A stretch of DNA of 64,000 bases from an uncultured Pseudohongiella sp. (GTDB lineage: Bacteria > Pseudomonadota > Gammaproteobacteria > Pseudomonadales > Pseudohongiellaceae), in NCBI GenBank assembly GCA_951812965.1, contig OX638341.1:310001-374000 (forward strand), written 5' to 3'. Made by a program: the position numbers and the translations under genes. Positions 8,861 through 18,193 of the stretch are shown here, one piece after another. Numbering within the stretch: position 1 is the stretch's first letter; each line of letters begins with the position of its first letter. Below the pieces are notes generated by a model. It saw only the letters and a program-made list of their open reading frames with translations. It was not told the DNA's origin and ran no database searches.

Positions 8861-8890
8861 ATTATACATGCAGGCCGACATGGGTGTCCC
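8861..8890 (-). promoter_or_regulatory. Probable rnr promoter
   Basis: A perfect TATAAT lies at 8866-8861 on the minus strand, with GGGACA (matching GACA of TTGACA) 18 bases upstream. It would start transcription about 70 bp before the rnr ATG. It lies between rnr and the insertion sequence, so rnr can be transcribed despite the insertion. Confidence 0.5.
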
Positions 8891-8898
8891 GTGTTGCA

Positions 8899-8909
8899 GT
8901 CTTGCATGT
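8899..8909. repeat. Target site duplication, left copy
   Basis: GTCTTGCATGT, identical to 10986-10996 on the other side of the insertion sequence. Eleven matching bases is slightly above the 8-10 bp usual for ISAs1 elements, so one base may be a chance match. Confidence 0.85.
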
Positions 8910-10985
8910 CAGGGCCATCTTATAGTCACATAGGTAGTTGGGGTTCTCAGTTGTTTGGTTTGATTGCGGTCGGGCTGGGGGGGTGTTGTTTTGACGGTTT
9001 TGCTCGTTCTGTGGACGGGAGCGGTTGGGCGGGAATCGATATTGGCACTTGCCAGCTTGTTCGGTACGGTTTGGGCCGGTGCGTTTTGGGGCTGGGTCAG
9101 GCGGCGTTGACGACTTCGCGCAGGGCGTCGCCCTGGCGGGCGGCGTAATGTCGCTGGGCCTGTGGTTGGTGCTTGAAGCGGCCGCGCAGGCGGATGATGG
9201 AGATGGCGACGTTGGACAGGCAGGCCAGATTGCGGGGCAGTTTGCCGTTGCGGACCCGAGACCGATCCTCGTCCCAGGACCAATCGCGAACATAGTGAAG
9301 TCGATTTTCGATTTCCCAGTGTCCGCGGTTCAGGGCGAGTATTTCCGCGGGGCCGGCGCGGTCGGCGCCGAGCGAAGTGAGACCGTACACGGTTTCGACG
9401 GTGGTGGTGTTTTTCTTCAGGACGGTGCGCCGCCGGCGGATGCGGAAAGCCTGGCGGCGTCCCGGCAGGGCGGCCAGATCGTCCGGGCATTCCTCCAGCG
9501 ACAGCAGCGCGCAAGCGCGTTCCTCCAGGCGTCCGTGGCCCTTGTCGAGCGTTTCGGCGGCGGGCGCGGCGTCGAAGGCGGCATTGAAGGCCGCGAGGTC
9601 TTCGCGCAGGGTTTTGCGGTTGCCCTTGACGGGCATCACATAGTCCGCGCCTTCGTCGAGGATCAAGCGCGCGGTTTTCGGGCAACTGTGCAAGGCGTCC
9701 AGCGTCAACACGCGACCGCCGACGTCCAGTTCCCGGATCAGGCGCCGGGCGCCGCGGATCTCCCCGCCCGCGCTGTCCGAGGCGGTCTGGCCGGCGACGA
9801 TGCCGGCGCCGTGCGTGACCGCGGCCAGCAACATGCGCCCGTCGTCCGGCCCGGCCGGCCGATGGAGCGGGGCAGCCTTGCCGTCAATGGCCAAAGCGCC
9901 CTCCGGGGGCCGCCGGGCGGCCGAGAACCGCCGTACCGCCCGGTCCAGCGCGTCCGGATCGATACCCGACAGCAGGCGGTGCATGCTCGCCCGCGAAGGC
10001 GGTGTCAGCCGACCGGTGGTCGGACTGCGAAAAGCCCGCACCGCCGCCAGTTGCCGCTGGTCCAGCCGCGCCCCGAACTCGGCGATGGCGGTCGGCCCCT
10101 GGGCGCCGGCCAGCTTCGCCGCCACGGCAATGGCCAGCACGCTCGCCAGCGAGTGCCGCACCCCGCGCGCGCAACGAAACTCCGGCACCTGCCGCAGGTG
10201 ATCGAACAGGCTGCGCAGTCGGCCGGGTTCCGGCAACTCCGGCTCCTCTTGTCCGCAACCCCAATGCGCAGGTTCGGCCAGCCCGGCCAAGTCAGTGCCC
10301 GCGCTCGGCGCCAAAGGCCGCAGCCACACCGTCTTCGGCTCTCCGTGCGCCACCCAGCCGCCGCCGGACCGGGCGTAACCACGCGTCACGCCGACTTGCT
10401 CCCACCCGGCGGCGCGGTAACACACACCCCGGAATCGGGACGGGTCGACGAAAGTCTCCGCCAGCAGCACCGGATGGCCGAACCGCGCCTCCATGTCCGC
10501 GGAAAGACGGCGCGCCGAAAGCGCCAGCACGCGGGAGGCCAGGTTCGGCGCCCGACCGCGGGGCAGCACCAGAAAACGGCAGTTGTTCGCAATCAACCGC
10601 AAACGCCTGAACTGCTGCTCCGGCGCCCAGCCGATCCAGGCGTCCCGCGCCTTGACCTTGAACGCCCCGGCGCACCAGCCGAGCAGCGCCAGCCATTCAC
10701 CGTCCGGACCCGTCGCCACATGCCGGATCCCGTGACCGAACATGCCTCGGAAACCCAGATAGTGCTCCGCGTCCATCACACGATCCCACCGGGCCCGCTC
10801 GGCCGCGTCGGAAACAGGCCGCACCTCGACCGCGGACAGGGAAAAACCCAATTCCACAGCAGCGTCGTTGTGCTCATGTGCGCGATCAGACATGGAACCA
10901 GCGTAACCCTTCCAGCGCCAAATGTCCAGACCGGAAATTTCCGGCAATGCTTCAGTTGGTTAACGACGACTTTAAGATGGCCCTG
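8910..10985 (-). mobile_element. Complete ISAs1-family insertion sequence, 2076 bp
   Basis: The ends are inverted: CAGGGCCATCTTA at 8910-8922 and its reverse complement at 10973-10985, with the match continuing (AGTC) past one mismatch. Both ends are flanked by the identical 11-mer GTCTTGCATGT, so the boundaries are well supported and the insertion looks recent. It carries a single minus-strand transposase gene. It sits between divergently oriented rnr and tRNA-Leu and breaks no gene. Typical ISAs1 elements are about 1.2-1.5 kb; the extra length comes from the N-terminal DruA-like domain. Confidence 0.93.
9097..10893 (-). CDS. ISAs1-family transposase with N-terminal DruA-like (DUF4338) domain
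   Basis: About 598 residues from ATG 10893; an earlier in-frame ATG at 10947 would add 18. Residues about 22-194 match DUF4338/DruA: EHYLGFRGMFGHGIRHV, RDAWIGWAPEQQ, NNCRFLVLP, NLASRVLALSARRL, ETFVDPSRFRGVCYRAAGW. The rest is an ISAs1 DDE transposase: HSLASVLAIAVAAKLAGA, then catalytic residues in ALAIDGK (Asp about 337), LTLDALH (Asp about 399) and HWEIENRLHYVRDW (Glu about 527). The reading frame is intact. DruA domains are known both from transposon proteins and from the Druantia defence system; here the fusion points to a transposition accessory role. Confidence 0.92.
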   Translation of the reverse strand: MSDRAHEHNDAAVELGFSLSAVEVRPVSDAAERARWDRVMDAEHYLGFRGMFGHGIRHVATGPDGEWLALLGWCAGAFKVKARDAWIGWAPEQQFRRLRLIANNCRFLVLPRGRAPNLASRVLALSARRLSADMEARFGHPVLLAETFVDPSRFRGVCYRAAGWEQVGVTRGYARSGGGWVAHGEPKTVWLRPLAPSAGTDLAGLAEPAHWGCGQEEPELPEPGRLRSLFDHLRQVPEFRCARGVRHSLASVLAIAVAAKLAGAQGPTAIAEFGARLDQRQLAAVRAFRSPTTGRLTPPSRASMHRLLSGIDPDALDRAVRRFSAARRPPEGALAIDGKAAPLHRPAGPDDGRMLLAAVTHGAGIVAGQTASDSAGGEIRGARRLIRELDVGGRVLTLDALHSCPKTARLILDEGADYVMPVKGNRKTLREDLAAFNAAFDAAPAAETLDKGHGRLEERACALLSLEECPDDLAALPGRRQAFRIRRRRTVLKKNTTTVETVYGLTSLGADRAGPAEILALNRGHWEIENRLHYVRDWSWDEDRSRVRNGKLPRNLACLSNVAISIIRLRGRFKHQPQAQRHYAARQGDALREVVNAA

Positions 10986-10996
10986 GTCTTGCATGT
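10986..10996. repeat. Target site duplication, right copy
   Basis: GTCTTGCATGT, identical to 8899-8909. It marks the right boundary of the insertion sequence. Confidence 0.85.
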
Positions 10997-11015
10997 ACAG
11001 AACCCGCGAGATGGA

Positions 11016-11044
11016 TTGACAGCAAGTAGCGTGCTGGGTAGAGT
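11016..11044 (+). promoter_or_regulatory. tRNA-Leu promoter
   Basis: TTGACA at 11016-11021, 17-bp spacer, TAGAGT at 11039-11044, followed by a GC-rich discriminator (TCCCTGCCCGCGCC), the pattern typical of stable-RNA promoters. It lies 50 bp before the tRNA and just outside the insertion sequence. Confidence 0.75.
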
Positions 11045-11094
11045 TCCCTGCCCGCGCCGGGGTTCTCCGGCGCCGCGATCAGCTCGCCCCGCAT

Positions 11095-11181
11095 GCCCAG
11101 GTGGTGAAATTGGTAGACACGCTAGCTTCAGGTGCTAGTGATCGAAAGGTCGTGGAGGTTCGAGTCCTCTCCTGGGCACCA
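11095..11181 (+). tRNA. tRNA-Leu(CAG)
   Basis: A class II tRNA of 87 nt including an encoded CCA. The acceptor stem is GCCCAGG/CCTGGGC with discriminator A. The anticodon stem CTAGC/GCTAG encloses loop TTCAGGT, giving anticodon CAG at 11129-11131, which reads CUG. The T arm contains GGTTCGAGTCC, and a long variable arm is present. In Pseudomonas a tRNA-Leu lies at this place between purA and rnr, but in the same direction as both; here it is on the opposite strand. Confidence 0.97.
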
Positions 11182-11253
11182 AACCCGCTTGCGCTCACTC
11201 CGTTACAGGCTGAGCTGCGTTATCACCTGAAATACGCAATCGATTCTGGTCGC

Positions 11254-11619
11254 TCAGTCCTGTTCCACCTGGACCTGGAATCGCACTTCGCCGGTGTACT
11301 CGGTGGGGTCTTCGCCGACTATGGCGGTCCACTGGACGGCATAGTCGCCGTCGGCTAGAGGCTCCATGATCTCGATCATGAGGTCGTCCGCTGCCATGGT
11401 ATGCAGGCCGCGCAATTCGACTTCTCCTTCCGGACCGATCAGGCTCAACCCGCTGCGTTCGACATCAGGCAGCGCATCGTAGTACAGGCGCAAGGTGCGG
11501 GGCATGTGCGTCTGGATTGAATCGGCGGCCGGCTCGGAGTTGACGATCGGCGTGTATTGGGGCTCTTCCGTACAAGCGGCGAGCAACAGGGGAACGACTG
11601 CCAAAAGGATTCGGTGCAT
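11254..11619 (-). CDS. CopC-domain-like lipoprotein
   Basis: A 121-residue protein with a lipoprotein signal (LLAVVPLLLAAC, acylated Cys16). The mature part resembles the CopC/YobA immunoglobulin-like fold: NSEPAADSIQTHMPRTLRLYY, SLIGPEGEVEL, LADGDYAVQWTAIVGED, YTGEVRFQV. CopC proteins bind copper in the periplasm, but the usual His and Met ligand set is not evident, so copper binding is unproven. It probably faces the periplasm. It is not in a copper operon; its neighbours are tRNA-Leu and repeat elements, within an accessory patch between rnr and purA. Confidence 0.65.
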   Translation of the reverse strand: MHRILLAVVPLLLAACTEEPQYTPIVNSEPAADSIQTHMPRTLRLYYDALPDVERSGLSLIGPEGEVELRGLHTMAADDLMIEIMEPLADGDYAVQWTAIVGEDPTEYTGEVRFQVQVEQD

Positions 11620-11657
11620 GCCTGGAACTCTGGTTATTGCGCGGTGTCAGGGTCGTT

Positions 11658-11685
11658 CGCGGGCGAGGCATGCCTCGCCCCTACA
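11658..11685. repeat. REPIN-like family: single arm
   Basis: One arm of the dispersed repeat: perfect 20-bp palindrome GGGCGAGGCATGCCTCGCCC at 11661-11680 followed by CTAC. It is separated by about 25 bp from the two-armed copy next to it. Confidence 0.85.
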
Positions 11686-11709
11686 GGTGGATTCTACCCT
11701 GCTTCATCT

Positions 11710-11788
11710 GTAGGGGCGAGGCATGCGTCTCCCGCGGGTTTTGCGCAGTGTCGGGGCCGTTCGCGGGCGAGGCATGCCTCACCCCTAC
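11710..11788 (-). repeat. REPIN-like family: two-armed variant copy
   Basis: The left arm (11710-11736, with a variant core GGCATGCGTCTCCC) and right arm (CGCGGGCGAGGCATGC...) are inverted around a spacer reading as the reverse complement of CGCGAACGGCCCCG...GTGCA. It is inverted relative to copies at 47, 50 and 53 kb. The right end is seven bases from the stop of the small coiled-coil gene. Confidence 0.8.
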
Positions 11789-11794
11789 AGGGCT

Positions 11795-11983
11795 TCAGAA
11801 CAGTTTGTTGTGCATCTCGCGGGCGCGCTCCATTTCTTCTGCGAATGCCGCCAGCATTTCGCGAATTTGATCTTCGCGCTCGCGTTTCTCAAGCAACAAT
11901 TGAAGCTGGTCCCTGGCCTTCCTTCTAGTCTTCGTGACAGCTTCCTGCACTTCGGCTTCAGTATTCTGTGCTAATTGAGCCAT
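11795..11983 (-). CDS. Small charged coiled-coil protein, unknown function
   Basis: Sixty-two residues from ATG 11983 (MAQLAQNTEAEVQEAV), which has GAGG nine bases upstream; the ATG 15 bases earlier lacks such a signal. The sequence is almost entirely helix-forming with many Glu, Arg and Lys (KTRRKARDQLQLLLEKRERE) and no membrane segment or cysteine. I recognise no family. It is divergent from the ROK kinase and its stop lies seven bases from a REPIN-like arm. Confidence 0.5.
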   Translation of the reverse strand: MAQLAQNTEAEVQEAVTKTRRKARDQLQLLLEKREREDQIREMLAAFAEEMERAREMHNKLF

Positions 11984-12155
11984 TCCTGATAACCTCATCG
12001 GCCATTCGGCGCTGGTATGATCCGGTGCCGGGCGACCGCCGTATCGCGAATCCCGCTATCGTTCCGTTTTATGATTCGACGGTCGATGGGCTCAACATAT
12101 AGTGTTAAATCGGCAAAGTCAAACCATATATATTGTAAAAATGGCATAATCGAAC

Positions 12156-13073
12156 ATGGAACAACAAGGGCAATTACGCATCGGCATTGATATCGGCGGC
12201 ACCAAGATTGAAGGCATCGTGCTGACCGAAACCGGCGAAGTGATCGATCTGGCCCGGCGGCCAACGCCGGCGGAATTTTATGAAGAGGCGCTGATCGAGG
12301 TCACTGGACTCATTACCAGGCTGCAAAAAGGACGGCGGCTGAAAGTCGGAATCGGAACTCCCGGAGCGCTGGCGGCGCCATCGGAAACGATCAAGAACTC
12401 CAATTCAACTTGCTTCAACGGCAAGCCTCTGAAGCGCGACATCGAGCAGCAACTCGGATACGAAGTACGCATGGAGAACGACGCCAATTGCTTTGCCTTG
12501 TCGGAAGCGCACTACGGCGCCGGGCGCGACTGCCGTTCGGTGTTCGGCGTAATCATCGGCACCGGAACGGGAGGCGGAATAGTCGTGGACGGCAAGTTGC
12601 ATACCGGCCCCAATCGCATAGCCGGGGAGTGGGGTCACAACTGCATTCCCGCCAGCGTACGCGATTCGATAAACGCGGACCGCAAATGCTATTGCGGCCG
12701 CTGGAACTGCATCGAGACCGTGCTGAACGGCGCCGGGCTCAGACGCACTTTCACCGAGGCCGGCGGCGCCGAAATCGACGCTGCCGAGATCGCTCGCCTG
12801 GCGGCGGAGGGAGACCAGCCGGCCCTGGCCTGCCTGAAGCTGTATTGCCGGCAATTGGCGCAATGCGTCGCCACCGTCATCAACGTGCTCGATCCGGAAA
12901 TGGTGGTGCTCGGCGGCGGACTTTCCAACATTCAGCAGATATACAAGCTGGTCCCGAAAATACTGCCGGAATACGTTTTCACCGACAATCTGCTCACGCG
13001 CATTTCCCCGCCGCGATTTGGCGACGCCAGCGGCGCCCGGGGCGCAGCCTGTCTGTGGAGCCTGGAAGAGTGA
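12156..13073 (+). CDS. ROK-family sugar kinase (fructokinase/N-acetylglucosamine kinase type)
   Basis: An ATP-dependent hexose kinase of 305 residues. Seen: phosphate-binding IGIDIGGTK at 9-17, catalytic Asp109 in MENDANC, the second nucleotide loop IGTGTGGGIV, and the ROK zinc site with H161 and the cysteines of CYCGRWNCIE at 178-187. The family form of that motif is CxCGxxGCxE; here Gly is replaced by Asn before the last Cys. It most resembles Mak and NagK, but substrate cannot be told from sequence. It is alone, without transporter or isomerase, in an accessory patch between tRNA-Leu and purA. An AT-rich upstream region (12090-12150) probably carries its promoter. Confidence 0.88.
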   Translation: MEQQGQLRIGIDIGGTKIEGIVLTETGEVIDLARRPTPAEFYEEALIEVTGLITRLQKGRRLKVGIGTPGALAAPSETIKNSNSTCFNGKPLKRDIEQQLGYEVRMENDANCFALSEAHYGAGRDCRSVFGVIIGTGTGGGIVVDGKLHTGPNRIAGEWGHNCIPASVRDSINADRKCYCGRWNCIETVLNGAGLRRTFTEAGGAEIDAAEIARLAAEGDQPALACLKLYCRQLAQCVATVINVLDPEMVVLGGGLSNIQQIYKLVPKILPEYVFTDNLLTRISPPRFGDASGARGAACLWSLEE

Positions 13074-13195
13074 GGACCGGTCGGCGTAGCCGACAAGAAG
13101 CGTAGCTTATTGAGGTCCGAACGACTCACCAGGGATGGCGAGGCTAGGGGTTGGCGAAATCACAATAGCCGCGCCATGGACGGCATGCACGAACA
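13074..13195 (+). repeat. GGA-hairpin string, copy at 13.1 kb
   Basis: About 120 bp directly after the ROK kinase stop, roughly 75% identical to the minus strand of the core of the 48.6-kb element. In order: hairpin GTCGGC-GTA-GCCGAC, AAGAAGC-GTA-GCTTATT, CTCACCAGGGATGGCGAG, then TTGGCGAAATC and GCCGCGCCATGGACGGC. It lacks the long terminal inverted repeats of the 48.6-kb copy. It is non-coding; purA ends convergently at 13223. Confidence 0.75.
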
Positions 13196-13222
13196 AGGGG
13201 AACGCTGGTATCCGGCGGGCGA

Positions 13223-14533
<1,311 letters not shown>

Positions 14534-15718
14534 TCAGAATTTCTCGACCAGCCATTTACCGCCGCGTCGCAGCAGGAGTCGGTCGCAATGGAGTTCCCGC
14601 GCCGCCGCGGCATCGCAGGCGCCGCTGACGTCGGTAACCACGATTTCACCGGATGCGCGCAATTTTTCGACTGTTTCCCGCAATTCGTCACAGTCGCCGT
14701 CCGGAGCGAGAATTCCCGGCTGTCGGCGGAATTCTCTCCCGGTCAGGCGCGCCAGTGTTTTCAGGTCACTGTCGAAACCGGTTGCCGGCCGCGCCCGGCC
14801 AAATACCGCTCCGATGTTGTCGTAACGGCCGCCCTTGGCGACCGCGCGGCCGTAACCCGGCGTATAGGCGGCGAATACGATGCCGGTGTGATATTGATAG
14901 CCGCGCAATTCGCAAAGATCGTAGCTCAAGGGTACGGCTGGAACGCGCTTGCGGACTCCGGCGTCGATCGCCAGCAATTCCCCCAGTTCGGCTTTCACCG
15001 CTGCCGGCGCCCCGGCGAATTCTTCCTGCGCCAGTTCGAGCGCTTCGTCGCCGCTGAGCCGCACCAGCCCGGCCAGCATTTCGCGCAAGCCGGCGTCGTC
15101 GACGCTTTCGGCGAGCAATTGATCGACTTCTCCATAGGCCTTTCGCTGCACCGCATCGAACAGGGTCTCCTCGGATTCCGGATTCATTCCCGCCGATTCC
15201 AGTAACGATCGGAAGATGCCGACGTGGCCGAGCACCAGATGGATATTTTCCACGCCCGCCTGTTGCAGCATGGCGTACATCAGGCAAATGACTTCGATAT
15301 CACATTCGACGCCCGCGTGTCCGTAGAACTCGGCGCCGACCCGAATCGGCGCGCGGGATGTCTGGATGCCGCGGGGCAATGTGTGGAGCACGCTATCGGC
15401 ATAACACAGCCGTACCGGACCGTCGCGATTCAGGCGGTGGGCGTCGATGCGGGCGGCCTGGGGCGTGATGTCGGCGCGAATGCCCATGAGTTGCCCGCTC
15501 AACTGATCGATCAGTTTGAAGGTATGCAGGTCGAGATCATGAGAGGAGCCCACCAGCAGCGAATCGAGAAATTCAATCAGCGGCGTAATGACGAGTTCGT
15601 AGCCCCAGCCGCGATAAAGATCGAGAATCTCTCGCCGCAGGTTTTCCAGCTTGCGGGCTTCTTCCGGCAGAATCTCTTCGACACCGTCGGGAAGCAGCCA
15701 TGTATTGGCGGAACTCAT
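14534..15718 (-). CDS. hisZ: ATP phosphoribosyltransferase regulatory subunit HisZ
   Basis: A histidyl-tRNA-synthetase-like protein that lacks aminoacylation activity and pairs with short-form HisG in histidine synthesis. About 394 residues from ATG 15718 (MSSANTWLLPDGVEEILPEEA); an ATG nine bases upstream is the alternative. Class II synthetase-like motifs are visible, e.g. GWGYELVITPLIEFLDSLL and LCYADSVLH. No hisG is in the window. Its place between purA and the DUF2065-hflC genes is the same as in Pseudomonas. Confidence 0.9.
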   Translation of the reverse strand: MSSANTWLLPDGVEEILPEEARKLENLRREILDLYRGWGYELVITPLIEFLDSLLVGSSHDLDLHTFKLIDQLSGQLMGIRADITPQAARIDAHRLNRDGPVRLCYADSVLHTLPRGIQTSRAPIRVGAEFYGHAGVECDIEVICLMYAMLQQAGVENIHLVLGHVGIFRSLLESAGMNPESEETLFDAVQRKAYGEVDQLLAESVDDAGLREMLAGLVRLSGDEALELAQEEFAGAPAAVKAELGELLAIDAGVRKRVPAVPLSYDLCELRGYQYHTGIVFAAYTPGYGRAVAKGGRYDNIGAVFGRARPATGFDSDLKTLARLTGREFRRQPGILAPDGDCDELRETVEKLRASGEIVVTDVSGACDAAAARELHCDRLLLRRGGKWLVEKF

Positions 15719-15730
15719 GCCATCCACTCT

Positions 15731-15916
15731 TCAGTTGACCAGATACAGCAACACGGCGCCGGAAAACATGAATGCCAGGCCCGCCAAGCGAATCTGGCGT
15801 TCCGGCGCTTCACTCAGGGTCAGCACCATTCGCTTCCACACACCCGGAGCGAGCGAGGGCAGCAAGCCCTCGATGACCAGCAGCAAACACAATGCCACAG
15901 CTAAATCATGCCACAT
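15731..15916 (-). CDS. DUF2065 (YjeT-like) small membrane protein
   Basis: Sixty-one residues with two hydrophobic segments (ALCLLLVIEGLLPSL and AGLAFMFSGAVLLYLV). It matches the YjeT/DUF2065 family regularly found beside hflC. Function is unknown. It lies 12 bp before hisZ. Confidence 0.85.
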   Translation of the reverse strand: MWHDLAVALCLLLVIEGLLPSLAPGVWKRMVLTLSEAPERQIRLAGLAFMFSGAVLLYLVN

Positions 15917-15943
15917 GGGAGGATTCGGTTTTTTAAATGAAAT

Positions 15944-15969
15944 CCGGCCGCCGATCGGCCGGCGGCCGG
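15944..15969 (-). terminator. Strong hairpin after hflC, possible terminator
   Basis: CCGGCCGCCG-ATCGGC-CGGCGGCCGG is a perfect 10-bp stem. On the minus strand it is followed by ATTTCATTT, only a weak T-tract. It may end or attenuate the hflK-hflC transcript before the DUF2065 gene. Confidence 0.4.
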
Positions 15970-15995
15970 AAAGGACGAGTCATGCCTCGCCCGTG
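15970..15995. repeat. Degenerate REPIN-like arm
   Basis: GGACGAGTCATGCCTCGCCC, a palindrome-arm relic with two changes, next to the hairpin after hflC. Confidence 0.5.
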
Positions 15996-16044
15996 TATGG
16001 ATTCATCGCGTTCCCGTAAACCATTCGATACGGGCTCCCAATTA

Positions 16045-16923
16045 TTATTGTTCCGGCAGACCGTTGTCGAGATCCTTCAGGTACCTGAAATATTCGCTGT
16101 CCGGATCCAGCAACAACACATCCCCCTTGTTCTTGAACGTTTCGCGATAGGCGGTCAAGCTGCGGGTGAAGGCGTAGAATTCCGGATCCTTGTTGTAAGC
16201 GTCGGCGTAGACCGCGGTTGCGCGGGCGTCGCCTTCGCCGCGAATCTGCTCGGCGTCGCGATAGGCTTCGGCTTCGAAGATGATTGCCTGCCGGTCGGCG
16301 TCGGCGCGGATACCGATGGCGAGCTCGTCGCCGCGGGAACGCAGTTCCTGGGCTTCCCGGTTGCGCTCGGTAATCATGCGTTCGTACACGGAGTTTCGCA
16401 CGTCCGCGGGCAAGTCGATGCGTTTTACGCGCACATCGATGACTTCGATGCCAATATCGACCGCGGAATCCATGTTCAGGTTCGCGGTCAGATCGAGCAT
16501 GAGCTGGTCGCGTTCGCCGGCGACGACTTCCTGCAAAGTGCGCTCGCCGATCTGGTCGCGCAAGCCGTCGTTGACACGTTGCGCGAGCAGCGAACCGGCC
16601 CTGGACACTTCGCCCTGGGTGGAAACGTAAAACTGGCCCACGTCAATGATTCGCCACTTGGCGTAGGAATCAACAACCAGGGCTTTCTGCTCCAGCGTAA
16701 AAAAGTCCGCGGGCACCGAATCTTCAATCTGGATGCGCGCGTCGAACTTGCGCACCTGATTCACCCAGGGAATCTTTACATGCAGTCCCGGAGCTATATC
16801 AGCATTTACGAGTTCGCCGAAGCGCAACATGACGGCGCGCTCGGTTTCGCGCACCACGAACAGGCTGTTGGCGGCCAGTATCAGCAACAGTATCGCCAGC
16901 CCTATACCGTAATATCTTTTCAT
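16045..16923 (-). CDS. hflC: HflC, SPFH-domain protease modulator
   Basis: An inner-membrane protein that with HflK forms the periplasmic cage around FtsH and modulates its proteolysis. 292 residues, usual length. One N-terminal membrane anchor (GIGLAILLLILAANSLFVV), then the SPFH/Band 7 domain beginning RETERAVMLRFGEL, with the conserved RSRGDELAIGIRADADRQA helical region. The ATG overlaps the hflK stop by four bases. Confidence 0.96.
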   Translation of the reverse strand: MKRYYGIGLAILLLILAANSLFVVRETERAVMLRFGELVNADIAPGLHVKIPWVNQVRKFDARIQIEDSVPADFFTLEQKALVVDSYAKWRIIDVGQFYVSTQGEVSRAGSLLAQRVNDGLRDQIGERTLQEVVAGERDQLMLDLTANLNMDSAVDIGIEVIDVRVKRIDLPADVRNSVYERMITERNREAQELRSRGDELAIGIRADADRQAIIFEAEAYRDAEQIRGEGDARATAVYADAYNKDPEFYAFTRSLTAYRETFKNKGDVLLLDPDSEYFRYLKDLDNGLPEQ

Positions 16924-18143
16924 GGTCTCGTTACTCCACTTCTGGCGTCGGACAGGCGCGACGCGTCAACCGCCCCGCCACTGGAAACGTTAGGCAAATA
17001 CGGCGCCAACTCGTCGGCGAAGTCGCGCCACTCCGTTGCCGAGCGCGGTCTGGCCGCACCCGTGATGGACGTGTTCTGTTCGAGAATCTTGTCGAGCGGC
17101 ACGTAGAGCATGTTGTTGCCGCCCTCGACATCGATCATGATCTTGGACGACGCGGTCATCACGTCCTGGATCGAATCGATGTACATGCGCTGCCGCGTCA
17201 CCTGGGGCGCCTTCTGGTACTCAAGCAGCAACTGGTCGAATCGCGAGGCGTCGCCTTCCGCCCGGGCGATCACATCTTCCTTGTAGGCGTTGGCCTGTTC
17301 GATCTGCCGCTGGGCCTCTCCGCGGGCCTCGGGGATGACGCGGTTGGCGTATTGCTGGGCCTGATTCTGGGATCTCTGTTCGTCTTCCCGGGCCTCGATC
17401 ACATCCTCGAAGGCAGGTCGCACGGCTTCCGGCGGATTGACGGCTGCGACGTTGACCTGACTGACGAAAATGCCGGTGTTGTACAGATTCATGTAATTCT
17501 GCAGTCGTTCGTGCACATCGGCTGCCACGATAGGACGACCCTCGGTCAGGATCTGGTCCATGAAATTGCCGCCGACCACGTGCCGGATCGCGGATTCCGC
17601 GGCATTGTCTAGACTGCGTTCGGGATCCTGCACGGCAATCACGTACTTGACCGGATCGACGATGCGGTATTGCACCGTTACCACGATGTCGATGATGTTT
17701 TCATCGGTGGTCAACATCGACCGGTTCTGATACTCCTTGGAGTTAAGTTCCGAGACGTTGACCTTGTTGACCTCGTCGATAAGCGGCGGGTTCCAGTGCA
17801 ACCCGGGGGTTACGGTATTGTCGAGCACGCGCCCGAACCGCAGCACAACAGCGCGCTCGGCTTCGTCGACCATGTAAAAGCCCAGGAATCCCCAGACCAC
17901 GAGGGCGACGACGATGAATCCCGCCAACAGGCCGCCTGACATGCTCTTGCCGGGAGCCTGCTTGCCGCCGCCCGAGCCGCCCTTGGCGCCGCCGCCGAGG
18001 ATGCCGAAACGGCTCAGCAGATTTCTGAGTACTTCGTCGATATCGGGCGGGCCCTGGTTGTTGCCACCACCGCCGCCGCGGCGGCCGCCGTTGCCCCAGG
18101 GATCGGGATCGTTGCCATTGTTGCCGGGTTCATTCCAGGCCAT
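16920..18143 (-). CDS. hflK: HflK, SPFH-domain protease modulator
   Basis: The partner of HflC in the FtsH-regulating membrane complex. The start is ATG 18143 (MAWNEPGNNGNDPDPWG) with GGAGA six bases upstream; the upstream frame belongs to the intergenic hairpins. 407 residues: Gly/Asn-rich cytoplasmic N-terminus to about 45, one membrane segment (GLLAGFIVVALVVWGFLGFY) and an SPFH domain (MVDEAERAVVLRFGRVLD). Residues after 340 form a tail. It lies 193 bp after hflX, a gap filled with a hairpin array. Confidence 0.96.
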   Translation of the reverse strand: MAWNEPGNNGNDPDPWGNGGRRGGGGGNNQGPPDIDEVLRNLLSRFGILGGGAKGGSGGGKQAPGKSMSGGLLAGFIVVALVVWGFLGFYMVDEAERAVVLRFGRVLDNTVTPGLHWNPPLIDEVNKVNVSELNSKEYQNRSMLTTDENIIDIVVTVQYRIVDPVKYVIAVQDPERSLDNAAESAIRHVVGGNFMDQILTEGRPIVAADVHERLQNYMNLYNTGIFVSQVNVAAVNPPEAVRPAFEDVIEAREDEQRSQNQAQQYANRVIPEARGEAQRQIEQANAYKEDVIARAEGDASRFDQLLLEYQKAPQVTRQRMYIDSIQDVMTASSKIMIDVEGGNNMLYVPLDKILEQNTSITGAARPRSATEWRDFADELAPYLPNVSSGGAVDASRLSDARSGVTRP

Positions 18144-18193
18144 CAGGGTCTCCATCGCCAGACTTTCGTCAACACGAATGATTAAGAATTCTC

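Noticed and set aside
8785-8909. rnr disrupted by the insertion sequence
   Set aside because: The matching 11-mers show insertion into a non-coding site, and no N-terminal RNase R fragment lies beyond the element.
9025-11019. Long plus-strand open frame opposite the transposase
   Set aside because: It is antisense to a well-supported transposase, has no family motif, and such shadows are common in GC-rich DNA.
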